Numbered from the stretch's first letter, positions 42,088 to 51,273 are shown. The stretch: 64,000 nt of DNA from Jiella soli (GCF_020615385.1 NZ_JAJAVB010000016.1:210641-274640); one strand, 5' to 3'. Numbers and translations are program-made. Notes: generated by a model not told the origin, from the letters alone.

Positions 42088-42813
42088 ATGAGTCATGCCT
42101 TGTCCGAGCCCGCCCGATCGGAAAGCGGCGCCGCCCTGCGGCAGGTCTTTCCCGTGCTTCTCGCCGTCATGCCATTCGGCATCGTCTATGGTGCGATCGC
42201 GGTCGGCTCCGGCCTGACCGTTCTTCAGGCGCTCGGCTTTTCCGTCCTCGTCTATGCCGGCGCTTCGCAGCTCGCCGCGCTGCAACTGCTCGGTCTCGGT
42301 GCGCCGCTCTGGTCGGTGCTCCTGACGGTCTTCGCGCTCAACTTCCGCCATGTCCTCTATTCGGCATCGATCGGCCGGCATCTCGGCCGCTTCTCGCCGC
42401 TCCAGAAGGCGGCGGCCTTCTCGGTCCTCGTCGACCCGACCTTCGGCGCGGCGGAAGTGCGCGCGAGCGACCAGCCGCTGACCAAGCGCTACTACTTCAC
42501 CTATGGCCTGATCCTCTATGTCGGCTGGCAGCTCGCCTCGCTGATTGGCGCCGCCTTTGGCTCGCTGATCGAGGACCCCAAGGCCTTCGGCCTCGACTTC
42601 GTGCTGCCGGTCTATTTCCTTGCGCTGGTTATGACGTTCAGGCGGCGCGGCCAGTTCTATCCGGTGGCGCTGACCAGCCTCTTCGTCTCGATGCTGGTCT
42701 ATCTCACGGTGGGGCCGCCCTGGCATGTCAGCGTCGGCGGGCTCGCGGGCATCGCGGTCGCGGCACTGACATCTCCGGCGACCGAATCCGTTGAGGGCGC
42801 CGGGCGTGGCTGA
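42088..42813 (+). CDS. azlC: AzlC-family branched-chain amino acid exporter subunit
   Basis: Large subunit of a two-component amino acid exporter. The 241 residues contain about seven hydrophobic helices and the family pattern VFPVLLAVMPFGIVYGAIAV, SVLVYAGASQLAALQLL and LNFRHVLYSASIGRHL. ATG 42088 has a poor ribosome site; GTG 42052 is an in-frame alternative. It overlaps azlD by eight bases. Confidence 0.92.
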   Translation: MSHALSEPARSESGAALRQVFPVLLAVMPFGIVYGAIAVGSGLTVLQALGFSVLVYAGASQLAALQLLGLGAPLWSVLLTVFALNFRHVLYSASIGRHLGRFSPLQKAAAFSVLVDPTFGAAEVRASDQPLTKRYYFTYGLILYVGWQLASLIGAAFGSLIEDPKAFGLDFVLPVYFLALVMTFRRRGQFYPVALTSLFVSMLVYLTVGPPWHVSVGGLAGIAVAALTSPATESVEGAGRG

Positions 42814-43102
42814 CGTCTGGCTCGTCGTCGTCCTCGCCGGCCTTCTCACCTATCTGACGCGGATCGGCGGCTATCTGCTGATCTCACGCATCGGTCGCCT
42901 ACCGCCGCGCGCCGCGGCGGCGCTCGATGCCGTTCCCGCGGCCGTCCTGACAGCGATCGTCGGGCCGGTCCTCGTCACGGGCGGCTGGCCGGAGCGCGTG
43001 GCGATCGTCGCCTGCGCGTTCCTGGCACTCCGGCTGCCGCTGATCGCGACCGTCGCGATCGGCACACTCGCCGTCGCCCTCGCGCGTGCGGCCGGCCTCT
43101 GA
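42806..43102 (+). CDS. azlD: AzlD-family branched-chain amino acid exporter subunit
   Basis: Small partner of AzlC: 98 residues with about four hydrophobic helices, including VVVLAGLLTYLTRIGGYLLI and VPAAVLTAIVGPVLV. A GTG start at 42806 preceded by GAGGG and overlapping the azlC end is most likely; a TTG at 42791 also opens the frame. Substrate specificity in this genome is not shown. Confidence 0.9.
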   Translation: MADVWLVVVLAGLLTYLTRIGGYLLISRIGRLPPRAAAALDAVPAAVLTAIVGPVLVTGGWPERVAIVACAFLALRLPLIATVAIGTLAVALARAAGL

Positions 43103-43137
43103 GCGGCCGGCCGGTCATTCTTCGGGCAGCCGGCTCC

Positions 43138-43644
43138 TCAGGCCGGCTTGACGATCCGCTTCAGCACGTCGGTCTTGAACCAGAACTGATGCGCCAGCGC
43201 GCCGAGCACATGCAGGCCGATGAGGATCAAGAGCGGCGTCCAGAAGAAGGTGTGGATCTCGCCCACGTCATGACTGCCCGCGAACCAGGCGATCAGGCCG
43301 GCGATCGGCATGACGATCAGGATCGCGTAGATCAGGAAGTGCGTAATCTTGGCGACCCACACCGCCCAGTTCGGCTCGGCTTCGGGATGCGGGGGCCGGC
43401 CATGCCTATAGCGGTCCCAGAGGCGGATGGCGGCGGCGATGAGGACGAGCGTGCCGACGACAATATGGGTCCAGCCCCAGGTGGCGGTGGTGGCGTCGAT
43501 CGCCGTGCCCCGGCGGGACGCGCGCCACATGTCCACCATCCATTCGTGATCGATGAGCTGGACGATGATGAAGAGCACGATCAGCCAGTGCAGGGTGATG
43601 TTCAGCTTGGACCAGCCCACAGTGCGGGGAGCGGAAAGAGCCAT
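43138..43644 (-). CDS. Cytochrome b561-type membrane protein
   Basis: Diheme b-type cytochrome-like protein of 168 residues with four membrane helices. Histidines suitable as heme ligands lie in LNITLHWLIVLFII, WGWTHIVVGTLVL, KITHFLIYAILIVMPIAGLI and IGLHVLGALAHQFWF. This family (CybB-like) carries electrons between quinone and other acceptors such as superoxide. It is convergent with azlD. Confidence 0.9.
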   Translation of the reverse strand: MALSAPRTVGWSKLNITLHWLIVLFIIVQLIDHEWMVDMWRASRRGTAIDATTATWGWTHIVVGTLVLIAAAIRLWDRYRHGRPPHPEAEPNWAVWVAKITHFLIYAILIVMPIAGLIAWFAGSHDVGEIHTFFWTPLLILIGLHVLGALAHQFWFKTDVLKRIVKPA

Positions 43645-43899
43645 TGAGCGTCCTCTTGGTGTCTGTGGACCTTAGCCCCGCATCCGCGAGGTCGCCCGCC
43701 CGATCCGAGCAGGCGACCGCGCCTCGACGGACCTGATGATTTCAGTCGCTGCCAAGAATCCTCACCTGCACCGCGAGTTCAAGTTTAGAATCGTTACACA
43801 ATCTGGCGATCCGTGTCGGTGACATCAGTCCGACAGCTAGCCGACAGATTCGCGCGGCCCCGGCACCCGCATCTGCGCGGGGCGGAAGCGCGAGCGGGT

Positions 43900-45120
43900 T
43901 CAGCGGGTCAGGGCGCGCGTCGCCGCCTCGATTCCTTCGAGCGTCAGGGGAAACATCCGGCCGGCCACGGCGTCGCGGATCATGGCGATGGATTGGGCGA
44001 ACTGCCAGTGCCGTTCCGGCACCGGGTTGAGCCAGACCGTCCGCGGCCATTGCCGGACGAAGCGCTCAAGCCAGACCGCGCCGGCCTCGGCGTTCCAGTG
44101 CTCGACCGAGCCGCCCGGCATCATCATCTCGTAAGGGCTCATCGAGGCGTCGCCGACGAAGACCGCCTTGTAGTCGGGACCATAGGTGCGGAGGACGTCC
44201 ATCGTAGGGATCGTCTCGGCGTGGCGGCGGCGATTGTCCTTCCACAGCCGCTCATAGGGGCAGTTGTGGAAGTAGAAGAAGTCGAGATGCTTGAATTCGG
44301 AGCGTGCGGCGGAAAAGAGTTCCTCCACCTCGCGGACATGATCGTCCATCGACCCGCCGACATCGAGGAACAGCAGGACCTTGACCGCATTGCGCCGCTC
44401 CGGCCGGGTCTTCACGTCGAGATAGCCGTGCTCGGCCGTCGAGCGGATCGTTCCGCCAAGGTCGAGTTCGTCCTCAGCCCCCTGGCGCACCCAGCGCCGC
44501 AGCCGTTTCAGCGCCACGCGGATGTTGCGCGTGCCGAGCGTGACCTGGTCGTCGAAGTCGCGGAATTCCCGCTTGTCCCACACCTTCACCGCCCGGCGGT
44601 GCCGGCTCTCGTCCTGTCCGATGCGCACGCCCTCGGGATTGTAGCCATGGGCGCCGAAGGGCGAGGTGCCGCCGGTGCCGATCCACTTCGAGCCACCCTG
44701 GTGCCGGCCCTCCTGCTCGGCGAGCCGTTCCTTCAGCGTCTCCATCAGCTTGTCGAACCCGCCGAGGCTCTTCACCAGCGCCTTCTCTTCCTCGGTGAGA
44801 TGCTTCTCGACGAGCTTGCGCAGCCACTCCTCCGGCAGGTCGCGGGCGTCGGCTCCGGCCTCCCCCGAGACGGCCTCGACGCCGTTGAAGACGTCCGCGA
44901 ACACCCGGTCGAACCGGTCGACGAAGCGCTCGTCCTTCACCAGCGTCGCGCGCGCCAGATAATAGAAGCCTTCGACGTCATAGGTGACTAGATCGGCGCG
45001 AAGCGCCGACAAGAGCGCCAGATGCTCGTTGAGCGTGACCGGGACGCCGGCCTCTCTGAGCTTGAGGAAGAAGGTCAGGAACATGGAAGCGAGGGTAGGG
45101 CGGTTGGCGCAGGAAGTCAT
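43900..45120 (-). CDS. CoxE-like VWA-domain protein
   Basis: About 406 residues. The N-terminal half (FFLKLREAGVPVTLNEHLAL) is typical of CoxE/YeiM-like proteins, and the C-terminal half is a von Willebrand factor A domain with the MIDAS-like VLLFLDVGGSMDDHVREVEE. Such proteins work with MoxR-type AAA ATPases in assembly or metal-insertion tasks. The matching MoxR gene is at 50242, about 5 kb away. ATG 45120 has a good AGAGGA site; ATG 45084 (MFLTFFLKLREAG) is the homology-style alternative. Confidence 0.88.
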   Translation of the reverse strand: MTSCANRPTLASMFLTFFLKLREAGVPVTLNEHLALLSALRADLVTYDVEGFYYLARATLVKDERFVDRFDRVFADVFNGVEAVSGEAGADARDLPEEWLRKLVEKHLTEEEKALVKSLGGFDKLMETLKERLAEQEGRHQGGSKWIGTGGTSPFGAHGYNPEGVRIGQDESRHRRAVKVWDKREFRDFDDQVTLGTRNIRVALKRLRRWVRQGAEDELDLGGTIRSTAEHGYLDVKTRPERRNAVKVLLFLDVGGSMDDHVREVEELFSAARSEFKHLDFFYFHNCPYERLWKDNRRRHAETIPTMDVLRTYGPDYKAVFVGDASMSPYEMMMPGGSVEHWNAEAGAVWLERFVRQWPRTVWLNPVPERHWQFAQSIAMIRDAVAGRMFPLTLEGIEAATRALTR

Positions 45121-45234
45121 CGGTTCCTCTGCCAAGGGTCGCATTCCGGTTGCGAGGCAGGCCATCTTCGCCCATCCTGCCTCTGCGCCAAATTGCGCGC
45201 GCTGCGCCAGTGGCGTATATCAGAGGATGGAACG

Positions 45235-45561
45235 GTGCCGCCGAGGCTGGAAGTGGAGCTCGCCGAGACGGAACAGTTTCAACTGGACTGTGCGCTCTAT
45301 GGCCTCGAAGGCGAGCCCCTCGACTCCGCCTTGAGCGTCCTGCGGTCGAATCCCATTGTCGGAACACCGCGGCCGGAGTCAGCGAGCCTTTGGGATTGGA
45401 CGTTTCGCCGGATGCGCATCACCTATGCAGCGTCGGAGGAATTCAGTCGGATCGTTCTTCTTCGCGTTGTTCCGGTCGAGACATCCAAGTCGGAGGCGCT
45501 CTCGACGATCTTGCGGGTGGTGCGGATCATCAATGATGTCAGACGGCTGTTCGGATACTAG
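45235..45561 (+). CDS. Putative toxin of a type II toxin-antitoxin pair
   Basis: A 108-residue protein starting at GTG 45235, with AGAGGA seven bases upstream. It shows an N-terminal helix (LAETEQFQLDCALYGLEGEP) and then a strand-rich part (FRRMRITYAASEEF, RIVLLRVVPVETS), reminiscent of the RelE/ParE fold, with a helical tail. The call rests mainly on the small size, the four-base gap to an HTH antitoxin and the RelE-like strands; the family itself is not firmly recognised. Confidence 0.65.
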   Translation: MPPRLEVELAETEQFQLDCALYGLEGEPLDSALSVLRSNPIVGTPRPESASLWDWTFRRMRITYAASEEFSRIVLLRVVPVETSKSEALSTILRVVRIINDVRRLFGY

Positions 45562-45565
45562 GCAG

Positions 45566-45910
45566 ATGAAAAGTCCAGTTCCAATCGAGACGCAGGAAGA
45601 AGCCAACGAGCGGATGCTCCGATCCCTCGAGCAGGCGCTGAAATGGTTTCAGGGCGACGCCTCGGAGGTGAAAGTCCATCGCTTCGTCGTCGAAGTGCCC
45701 GACATTCCGGAAATCCGCGCAAAGCTGAACCTCACCCAGGAAGGGCTCGCGGCGAAGATCGGCGTGCCGGTCGCCACGCTGCGCAATTGGGAGCAGGGCA
45801 GGCGCTATCCGACCGGTCCCGCCCGCGTCCTCCTCAACGTCCTTGCGCGCGAGCCGGAGGTCGTGATGGCGGCGATCGCAGCATCGGAAACCGTCGAGGC
45901 CGCAGAATAG
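45566..45910 (+). CDS. HTH antitoxin / transcriptional regulator (HigA/NadS-like)
   Basis: A 114-residue protein with a C-terminal XRE helix-turn-helix: IRAKLNLTQEGLAAKIGVPV and TLRNWEQGRRYPTGPARVLL, preceded by RFVVEVPDIPE. This layout is typical of antitoxins encoded after a RelE/HigB-like toxin. It follows the toxin gene by four bases and probably represses the pair. Confidence 0.87.
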   Translation: MKSPVPIETQEEANERMLRSLEQALKWFQGDASEVKVHRFVVEVPDIPEIRAKLNLTQEGLAAKIGVPVATLRNWEQGRRYPTGPARVLLNVLAREPEVVMAAIAASETVEAAE

Positions 45911-46058
45911 CGCGTGGTCGCTGCCCGTCTTCGCCCGACGCGACCGGGCGACAGCGATGCAGATTCCGCCGTGATCGCGCCGCACGGCGTGGACCGCCGC
46001 AAGGCGCAGGCCATTTCGATCGGATTTTCCGGCTTTCAGCGCCCATGAAAGGAAACCC

Positions 46059-46826
46059 ATGTCCCTCCAGCTCTTCGATCTTTCGGGCCGTCTGGCGCTC
46101 GTCACCGGCTCCAGCCAGGGCATCGGCTACGCGCTGGCCGAGGGGCTGGGCCGCACCGGCGCGCGCGTGGTGCTCAACGGGCGCGACCGGGCGAAGCTCG
46201 AGGCTGCCGTCGAGCGCCTGCGAGCGAGCGGCCTCGACGTTTCCGGCTCGGCCTTCGACGTCACCGATCCCCAGGCGGTCACCGAAGCCGTGGAGAAGAT
46301 CGAGGCGGAGGTCGGGCCGATCGACATCCTCGTCAACAATGCCGGCATCCAGCGGCGCGCGCCGCTTGAGGAGTTCGAGGTCGAGACCTTCCGCGAGATC
46401 CTGAAGGCCAATGTCGAGTCGGTCTTCCTGGTGGGCCAGGCGGTCGCCCGGCACATGATCCCGCGCGGCCGCGGCAAGATCATCAACATTGCGAGCCTGC
46501 AGAGCGAGGCCGCGCGCTACTCGATCGCGCCCTATACGGCGACCAAGGGCGCGGTGAAGAACCTCACGCGCGGCATGTGCACCGATTGGGCGCGGCACGG
46601 GCTGCAGGTGAACGCCATCGGCCCCGGCTATTTCGAGACGCCGCTGAACCAGGCGCTGATCGACAATCCCGCATTTGACAAATGGCTGAAGACGCGCACG
46701 CCCGCCGGGCGCTGGGGCAAGGTCGAGGAGCTTCAGGGCGCGGCGATCTTCCTCGCCTCGGCGGCCTCGAACTTCGTCAATGGCCAGATCCTCTATGTCG
46801 ACGGCGGCGTGCTGGCGACCCTGTGA
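46059..46826 (+). CDS. SDR-family oxidoreductase, gluconate 5-dehydrogenase-like
   Basis: A 255-residue classical short-chain dehydrogenase. LALVTGSSQGIGYALAEGL binds NAD(P), DILVNNAGIQRRAPLEEF is the NNAG motif, and INIASLQSEAARYSIAPYTATKG carries the catalytic Ser, Tyr and Lys. The IQRR and NIASLQSE segments match gluconate 5-dehydrogenase (IdnO) and 2-deoxygluconate 3-dehydrogenase. No other gluconate genes lie nearby, so the substrate remains open. Confidence 0.9.
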   Translation: MSLQLFDLSGRLALVTGSSQGIGYALAEGLGRTGARVVLNGRDRAKLEAAVERLRASGLDVSGSAFDVTDPQAVTEAVEKIEAEVGPIDILVNNAGIQRRAPLEEFEVETFREILKANVESVFLVGQAVARHMIPRGRGKIINIASLQSEAARYSIAPYTATKGAVKNLTRGMCTDWARHGLQVNAIGPGYFETPLNQALIDNPAFDKWLKTRTPAGRWGKVEELQGAAIFLASAASNFVNGQILYVDGGVLATL

Positions 46827-46910
46827 CGATGGCCGGGCAGCTTGGCTTCGACCCGACAAGTTGATCTGCAACTTGAAGTAATTGTTAAATTCCGTTTGGG
46901 ATGGTTCGGC

Positions 46911-47375
46911 ATGGACCCGGCGTTGCTCCGCGATCTGCATGCCAGGACTGCTGCGATCGTCGGATCGTGGTGGCAGGACGATCGCCGCAGATGGTGTGCC
47001 TATTGCGGCATTCCCATGCGTAAGCGCTGCCCGCAAGGCAAGCCGCAGCCCGCCACCTTGGCGACACGCGACCACGTCATCCCGAAAGCGCACAAGGGCG
47101 GCGGTCTCGTCACCATTCCGGCCTGCCGCGGCTGCAATCAGGCGAAGGGGAGCCTCTCCCTGCCGGAATTTCTCGGAAGCGAGGCGTTCTTGGAGATCCG
47201 CCGGCACAAGCGCCGCCACCAGTGGTCGGTGCATGATTTGTGGATCACGGTCGGATTGGCGGCGCTCCGAAAGGCGACGCTCCTCGGTGCCGAGGGGGCG
47301 ACGACAGGCGCGATGACGTCGCAGAATTCCGCCCTATCGCCGCCCGTTCCCGAACGGCTCGATTCAGCCAGATAG
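46911..47375 (+). CDS. HNH endonuclease family protein
   Basis: A 154-residue protein with a zinc-type HNH fold: WCAYCGIPM gives the first cysteine pair, TRDHVIPKAHKGG the catalytic His, and PACRGCNQAKGSLSLPEFL the second cysteine pair and Asn. The C-terminal part is basic and then low-complexity. ATG 46911 follows GGGATGG; the open frame extends 23 codons further upstream. The role may be in DNA repair, defence or a mobile element; context does not say. Confidence 0.85.
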   Translation: MDPALLRDLHARTAAIVGSWWQDDRRRWCAYCGIPMRKRCPQGKPQPATLATRDHVIPKAHKGGGLVTIPACRGCNQAKGSLSLPEFLGSEAFLEIRRHKRRHQWSVHDLWITVGLAALRKATLLGAEGATTGAMTSQNSALSPPVPERLDSAR

Positions 47376-47465
47376 AAGCGGGATACCACCTTGTCCGGGG
47401 CGGCTTCGGCTTGTCATCTGCGTCCCTGCGGGCTTTGGTGACGAGTCGTAGTTGCGGAGTTGTCT

Positions 47466-48419
47466 ATGCGCGTCTCGTTCCCGCTGGTGCTGGGTCTGGC
47501 TGCCGTCCTTGGGGTCGGGGCCTATTGGCTGTGGACGCCCGACCGGCGGGAGGACGTGCTCCATGCGAAGTACCTGCGCGCGCCGAGCGATCTGATCGCG
47601 GTCTCCGGCATCCGCCTGCATGTGCGCGACGACGGGCCGAGGGGCGCCCCGGCGATCGTCATGCTGCATGGCTTCGGATCGTCGCTTCACACTTTCGAGT
47701 CCTGGGCCGAGGCCCTGAAGAGCGAATACCGGGTGGTCAGGTTCGACGTTCCGGGCACTGGTCTCTCCGGGCCGGATCCGGATGGCGATTATTCCGATGC
47801 GCGCACGCTCGAAATCCTGGCCGCCCTGATGGATGTCCTCCACATCGACAGGGCGACCCTCGTCGGCAATTCCATGGGCGGCCGCTTCGCCTGGCTGTTC
47901 GCGGCCAAGTTTCCCGGGCGCGTCGACAGGCTGGTGCTGATCGCGCCGGACGGGTTCGAGAGCCACGGCATGGAATACGGCAAGACGCCTGAGGTGCCGG
48001 CGATGGTGCAGCTGATGCGCTACGTCCTGCCGAAGCCGCTGGTGCGCATGAATCTCGTCCCGGCCTATGCCGATCCGGAAAAACTCACGGACGCGACCCT
48101 GGACCGCTATTACGATCTCCTCCTCGCTCCCGGGGCACGCGCGGCGACGATCGCCCGCATGGGGCAGGTCCTGCTGCAGGACCCGGCGCCGATCCTGCGG
48201 ACGATCGCTGCGCCGACGCTTCTCCTGTGGGGCCGGGAGGACAGGATGATCCCGGTCTCGAACGCCATGGACTATGCGAAGAACCTGCCGAACTCGACGA
48301 CGGTCGTCCTGCCGGATCTCGGCCATGTCCCGTTCGAGGAGGACCCGGAACGATCGCTGGTTCCGGTCCGTGCCTTTTTGGCGGGACGAGGGCAGAACGG
48401 GTCGGCCGCGTCCGGCTGA
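47466..48419 (+). CDS. Alpha/beta hydrolase
   Basis: A 317-residue protein with an N-terminal membrane anchor or signal (FPLVLGLAAVLGVGAYWLW). The hydrolase core has IVMLHGFGSSLHTF (oxyanion HG), the nucleophile elbow LVGNSMGGRFAW, TLLLWGREDRMIP (acid) and LPDLGHVPFEEDPE (catalytic His). Substrate is unknown. ATG 47466 follows GCGGAG. Confidence 0.9.
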   Translation: MRVSFPLVLGLAAVLGVGAYWLWTPDRREDVLHAKYLRAPSDLIAVSGIRLHVRDDGPRGAPAIVMLHGFGSSLHTFESWAEALKSEYRVVRFDVPGTGLSGPDPDGDYSDARTLEILAALMDVLHIDRATLVGNSMGGRFAWLFAAKFPGRVDRLVLIAPDGFESHGMEYGKTPEVPAMVQLMRYVLPKPLVRMNLVPAYADPEKLTDATLDRYYDLLLAPGARAATIARMGQVLLQDPAPILRTIAAPTLLLWGREDRMIPVSNAMDYAKNLPNSTTVVLPDLGHVPFEEDPERSLVPVRAFLAGRGQNGSAASG

Positions 48420-48428
48420 TGCCCCGGA

Positions 48429-49250
48429 TCAACCCGGAATCGTGATCTCGCCCTTCATGTAGAGAACGGCCTCGCCGGAGACGACGACCGTTTCCCCGTC
48501 GAGCCGGCACCGAAGATCCCCGCCGCGCTTCGACACCTGCTTGGCGACGAAGGTCTTCTTGCCGACCCGTTCCGCCCAATAGGGCACCAGCGAGCAGTGG
48601 GCCGAGCCGGTCACCGGGTCCTCTTCGATCCCGGCCTTCGGCGCGAACATGCGCGAGACGAAGTCGAGGCTCGAAGCCGCGTCGCCCGGCGCGGTGGCGA
48701 CGACGTTGAGCGGCGGCAGGGCGGCGAGCGCGCGGAAGTCCGGACGAAGTGCCTCGACCTCGGCCCGGCTCTCGAACACCGCCAGCCAGGAAGTGTCTCC
48801 CGGGACCGCGAACTCCACGATCTCGACCGGCTGTTTGCCCAGCGCCCTCGCCACGGTGTCGGGGGAGACCGCGCTGCCGCGCGGGCGCACCGGGAAGCGC
48901 ATGTCGAACCAGCCGTCCGCCCCACGGGTGACGGTCAATTCGCCGGACCGGCGCGTGACGAAGGTGAGTGTCTCGGCCGTCTCGCCGAGAACGTCCGAAA
49001 GGACGAAGGCGGTGGCGAGCGTCGCATGGCCGCAGAGCGGCACCTCGATCGCCGGGGTGAACCAGCGCAGTTCCCACCGCGCCTCACCGGCCGGCACGAC
49101 ATAGGCCGTCTCGGACAGATTGTTCTCGGCGGCGATCGCCAGCATCGTCTCGTCGGACGGGAAGGCGTCGAGCGACACGACGGCGGCCGGATTGCCGGAG
49201 AACAGCCGGTTCGCGAACGCGTCGACTTGGTAGAGGGGGAGGGTGGTCAT
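48429..49250 (-). CDS. PhzF-family isomerase/epimerase
   Basis: A 273-residue PhzF fold protein (two diaminopimelate-epimerase-like halves). The N-terminus is YQVDAFANRLFSGNPAAVV; the catalytic Glu is in ENNLSETAYVV, PLCGHATLATAFVL is the family signature and EEDPVTGSAHCSL the second-domain motif. Members act on varied substrates and no phenazine genes are nearby, so the reaction is not known. Confidence 0.92.
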   Translation of the reverse strand: MTTLPLYQVDAFANRLFSGNPAAVVSLDAFPSDETMLAIAAENNLSETAYVVPAGEARWELRWFTPAIEVPLCGHATLATAFVLSDVLGETAETLTFVTRRSGELTVTRGADGWFDMRFPVRPRGSAVSPDTVARALGKQPVEIVEFAVPGDTSWLAVFESRAEVEALRPDFRALAALPPLNVVATAPGDAASSLDFVSRMFAPKAGIEEDPVTGSAHCSLVPYWAERVGKKTFVAKQVSKRGGDLRCRLDGETVVVSGEAVLYMKGEITIPG

Positions 49251-49352
49251 GGCGATCTCTCGAAGCTCGGGAACGGCCTGAATGGCCCATGCGAAGGCGG
49301 CGCGCCAGACCTTGTCGGGGCTTGAGCCGCCGGATCCGCAGCCGCCGGCAGG

Positions 49353-49745
49353 TCAATCCTCGTGGCGGCCCTCGCTCTCGCGATTGCGGTCGTAGTGCCG
49401 CGCAAGGGGGAACGGTGGAAGGAAGGATTCGCGGCGGATGGTCCAGTTCTCATAGGTCGGCACGAACTGGTCCGGCGCGTCGAGCGCGCCCAGATGCACC
49501 TCGATCTCGCCGGCGCTGCGCGCGAAGACGGAGGAGCCGCAGCGCGGACAGAAGTGCCGCCCGGCATAGTCGCGGGTCTCCCCGGTGATGGTCACCGAGT
49601 CCTCGGGAAAGATCGCGGCGGCGTAAAACAGCGCCCCGTGATGCTTGCGGCAGTCGAGGCAGTGGCACAGCCCGACCCGGTAGGGGCGTCCCGACGCCTC
49701 GATCCGGACGTCGCCGCAAAGGCAGCCACCCGTTAAACTCTCCAT
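49353..49745 (-). CDS. GFA-family (glutathione-dependent formaldehyde-activating) protein
   Basis: A 130-residue zinc protein of the GFA/CENP-V fold. Paired cysteines occur in GGCLCGDVRIEA, CHCLDCRKHHGALF and HFCPRCGSSVFA, matching the two zinc sites. ATG 49745 (MESLTGGCLCG) follows GGAGG; an open extension upstream is low-complexity. Most members have no proven formaldehyde activity. Confidence 0.92.
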   Translation of the reverse strand: MESLTGGCLCGDVRIEASGRPYRVGLCHCLDCRKHHGALFYAAAIFPEDSVTITGETRDYAGRHFCPRCGSSVFARSAGEIEVHLGALDAPDQFVPTYENWTIRRESFLPPFPLARHYDRNRESEGRHED

Positions 49746-49798
49746 GCCGTGCCTGCCTCCACTCTCCTGCGACGTCGGGCGGGTGCCGTCCACGGCGC

Positions 49799-50245
49799 TC
49801 ACCGCTGATACTTGATGAAGGGCGTCTTCGTTCCGATGCGGTCGTAGAGCATGCGCCCCTGATAGTTGAACTCCTGCGTCACCCAGTAGACGGTGGGACA
49901 GCCGGCTGCGTCGGACGCAGCGTAGACCGCCTCGATCAGCCTGCGGCCGATGCCGGTGCCGCGCACGGCCGGATCGGCATAGAGGTCCTGCAGGTAGCAG
50001 ACGTTCTCCTCCCGCCAGCAATGCCGGTGGAAGAGGTAGTGGACGAGGCCGACGGTCTTGCCCTCGACGATCGCCAGCAGGCAGTTCGGATCGTAGGGCG
50101 CATCACCCAAAAGCCGTGCGAAGGTCGAGCGGTAGACGGCTTCGTCGAGCGCGGTGCCGTAGAAGGTGAGGTAGCCGTTCCACAGGCGGCGCCACTCGGG
50201 CTCGTCCGCGGCGACGACCCGGCGGATGGTGACTGCGGCGCTCAT
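49799..50245 (-). CDS. GNAT-family N-acetyltransferase
   Basis: A 148-residue acetyltransferase. TIRRVVAADEPEWRRLWNGY is the N-terminal strand and helix, VCYLQDLYADPAVRGTGIGRR holds the acetyl-CoA motif (R-G-T-G-I-G), and GCPTVYWVTQEFNYQGRMLY the C-terminal motif. The ATG overlaps the moxR stop as ATGA, so it is coupled to that gene. Substrate unknown. Confidence 0.9.
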   Translation of the reverse strand: MSAAVTIRRVVAADEPEWRRLWNGYLTFYGTALDEAVYRSTFARLLGDAPYDPNCLLAIVEGKTVGLVHYLFHRHCWREENVCYLQDLYADPAVRGTGIGRRLIEAVYAASDAAGCPTVYWVTQEFNYQGRMLYDRIGTKTPFIKYQR

Positions 50246-51081
50246 CCCTGCCGCCTTACCAGAAAGGCCAGCCGCTCGAACAGGTGAACGTCCTGCTCGT
50301 TCTTCAGAAGCGCGCCGTGGAGCCTGGGCAGCACCTTGGTCGGGCTTTCGCGCAAATCCGCAGGCTCGACGTCTTCGGCGACGAGCAGGCGGATCCAGTC
50401 GAGCGCCTCGGAGGTCGACGGCTTCTTCCGGATGCCCGGCTGCTCGCGCAGCTCGTAGAATTGCGTCAGCGCGGCGCGCACGAGGTCCTGCTTGATTCCG
50501 GGATGGTGGACCTCGACGATCCTTTGAAGGGTATCGGGGTCCGGAAACCGGATGTAGTGGAAGAAGCAGCGGCGCAGGAAGGCGTCCGGTAGCTCCTTCT
50601 CGTTGTTCGACGTGATCACGACGATCGGCCGGTGCCTCGCCGTCACGGTCTCGCCGGTCTCGGTGACGTCGAAGCTCATCTTGTCGAGCTCCTGCAGGAG
50701 ATCGTTCGGAAACTCGATGTCGGCCTTGTCGATCTCGTCGATCAACAGCACCACGCGCTCGTTTGAGGAGAACGCGTCCCACAATTTGCCGGGCCGGATG
50801 TAGTTGGCGACGTCGTTCACCTTCTCATCGCCGAGCTGGCTGTCCCTGAGGCGCGAGACCGCGTCGTATTCGTAAAGGCCTTGCGCCGCCTTCGTGGTCG
50901 ATTTGATCGTCCACTGGATCAGCCGCAGCCCCAGAGCCTCGGCGATCTGGAAGGCCAGCTCGGTCTTGCCGGTGCCGGGTTCGCCCTTGACGAGCAGCGG
51001 ACGCTGAAGCGTGATCGCGGCGTTGACGGCGACCATCAGGTCCTTGCCCGCGACATAGGTCTTGGTACCGGTAAAACGCAT
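50242..51081 (-). CDS. MoxR-family AAA+ ATPase
   Basis: A 279-residue ATPase that probably works as a chaperone with a VWA partner. Walker A is LVKGEPGTGKTELAFQIAEA, Walker B is VVLLIDEIDKADIEFPND, sensor 1 is VVITSNNEKELPDAFLRR. ATG 51081 (MRFTGTKTYVAGKDL) follows GGGATG; the longer open frame upstream is not conserved in style. The likely partner VWA gene is at 43900-45120. Confidence 0.93.
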   Translation of the reverse strand: MRFTGTKTYVAGKDLMVAVNAAITLQRPLLVKGEPGTGKTELAFQIAEALGLRLIQWTIKSTTKAAQGLYEYDAVSRLRDSQLGDEKVNDVANYIRPGKLWDAFSSNERVVLLIDEIDKADIEFPNDLLQELDKMSFDVTETGETVTARHRPIVVITSNNEKELPDAFLRRCFFHYIRFPDPDTLQRIVEVHHPGIKQDLVRAALTQFYELREQPGIRKKPSTSEALDWIRLLVAEDVEPADLRESPTKVLPRLHGALLKNEQDVHLFERLAFLVRRQG

Positions 51082-51273
51082 GCAGCATCCCGTTTCGGTG
51101 TTCCCGCCGGAACCATAGGCGCGGAGCCGAGCCATGCAAGCGTCATTGGGCAGCATCCGCGAAACGCTGCGTCAGCCGACCTTATCAAAGCGCGTTTTCG
51201 TGCTATCTCGCAACTGCGAAGACACGAGCGCCGCCAGGCCGATCCGCGCGGCCGCCATTCCGGAACTGCCCTC

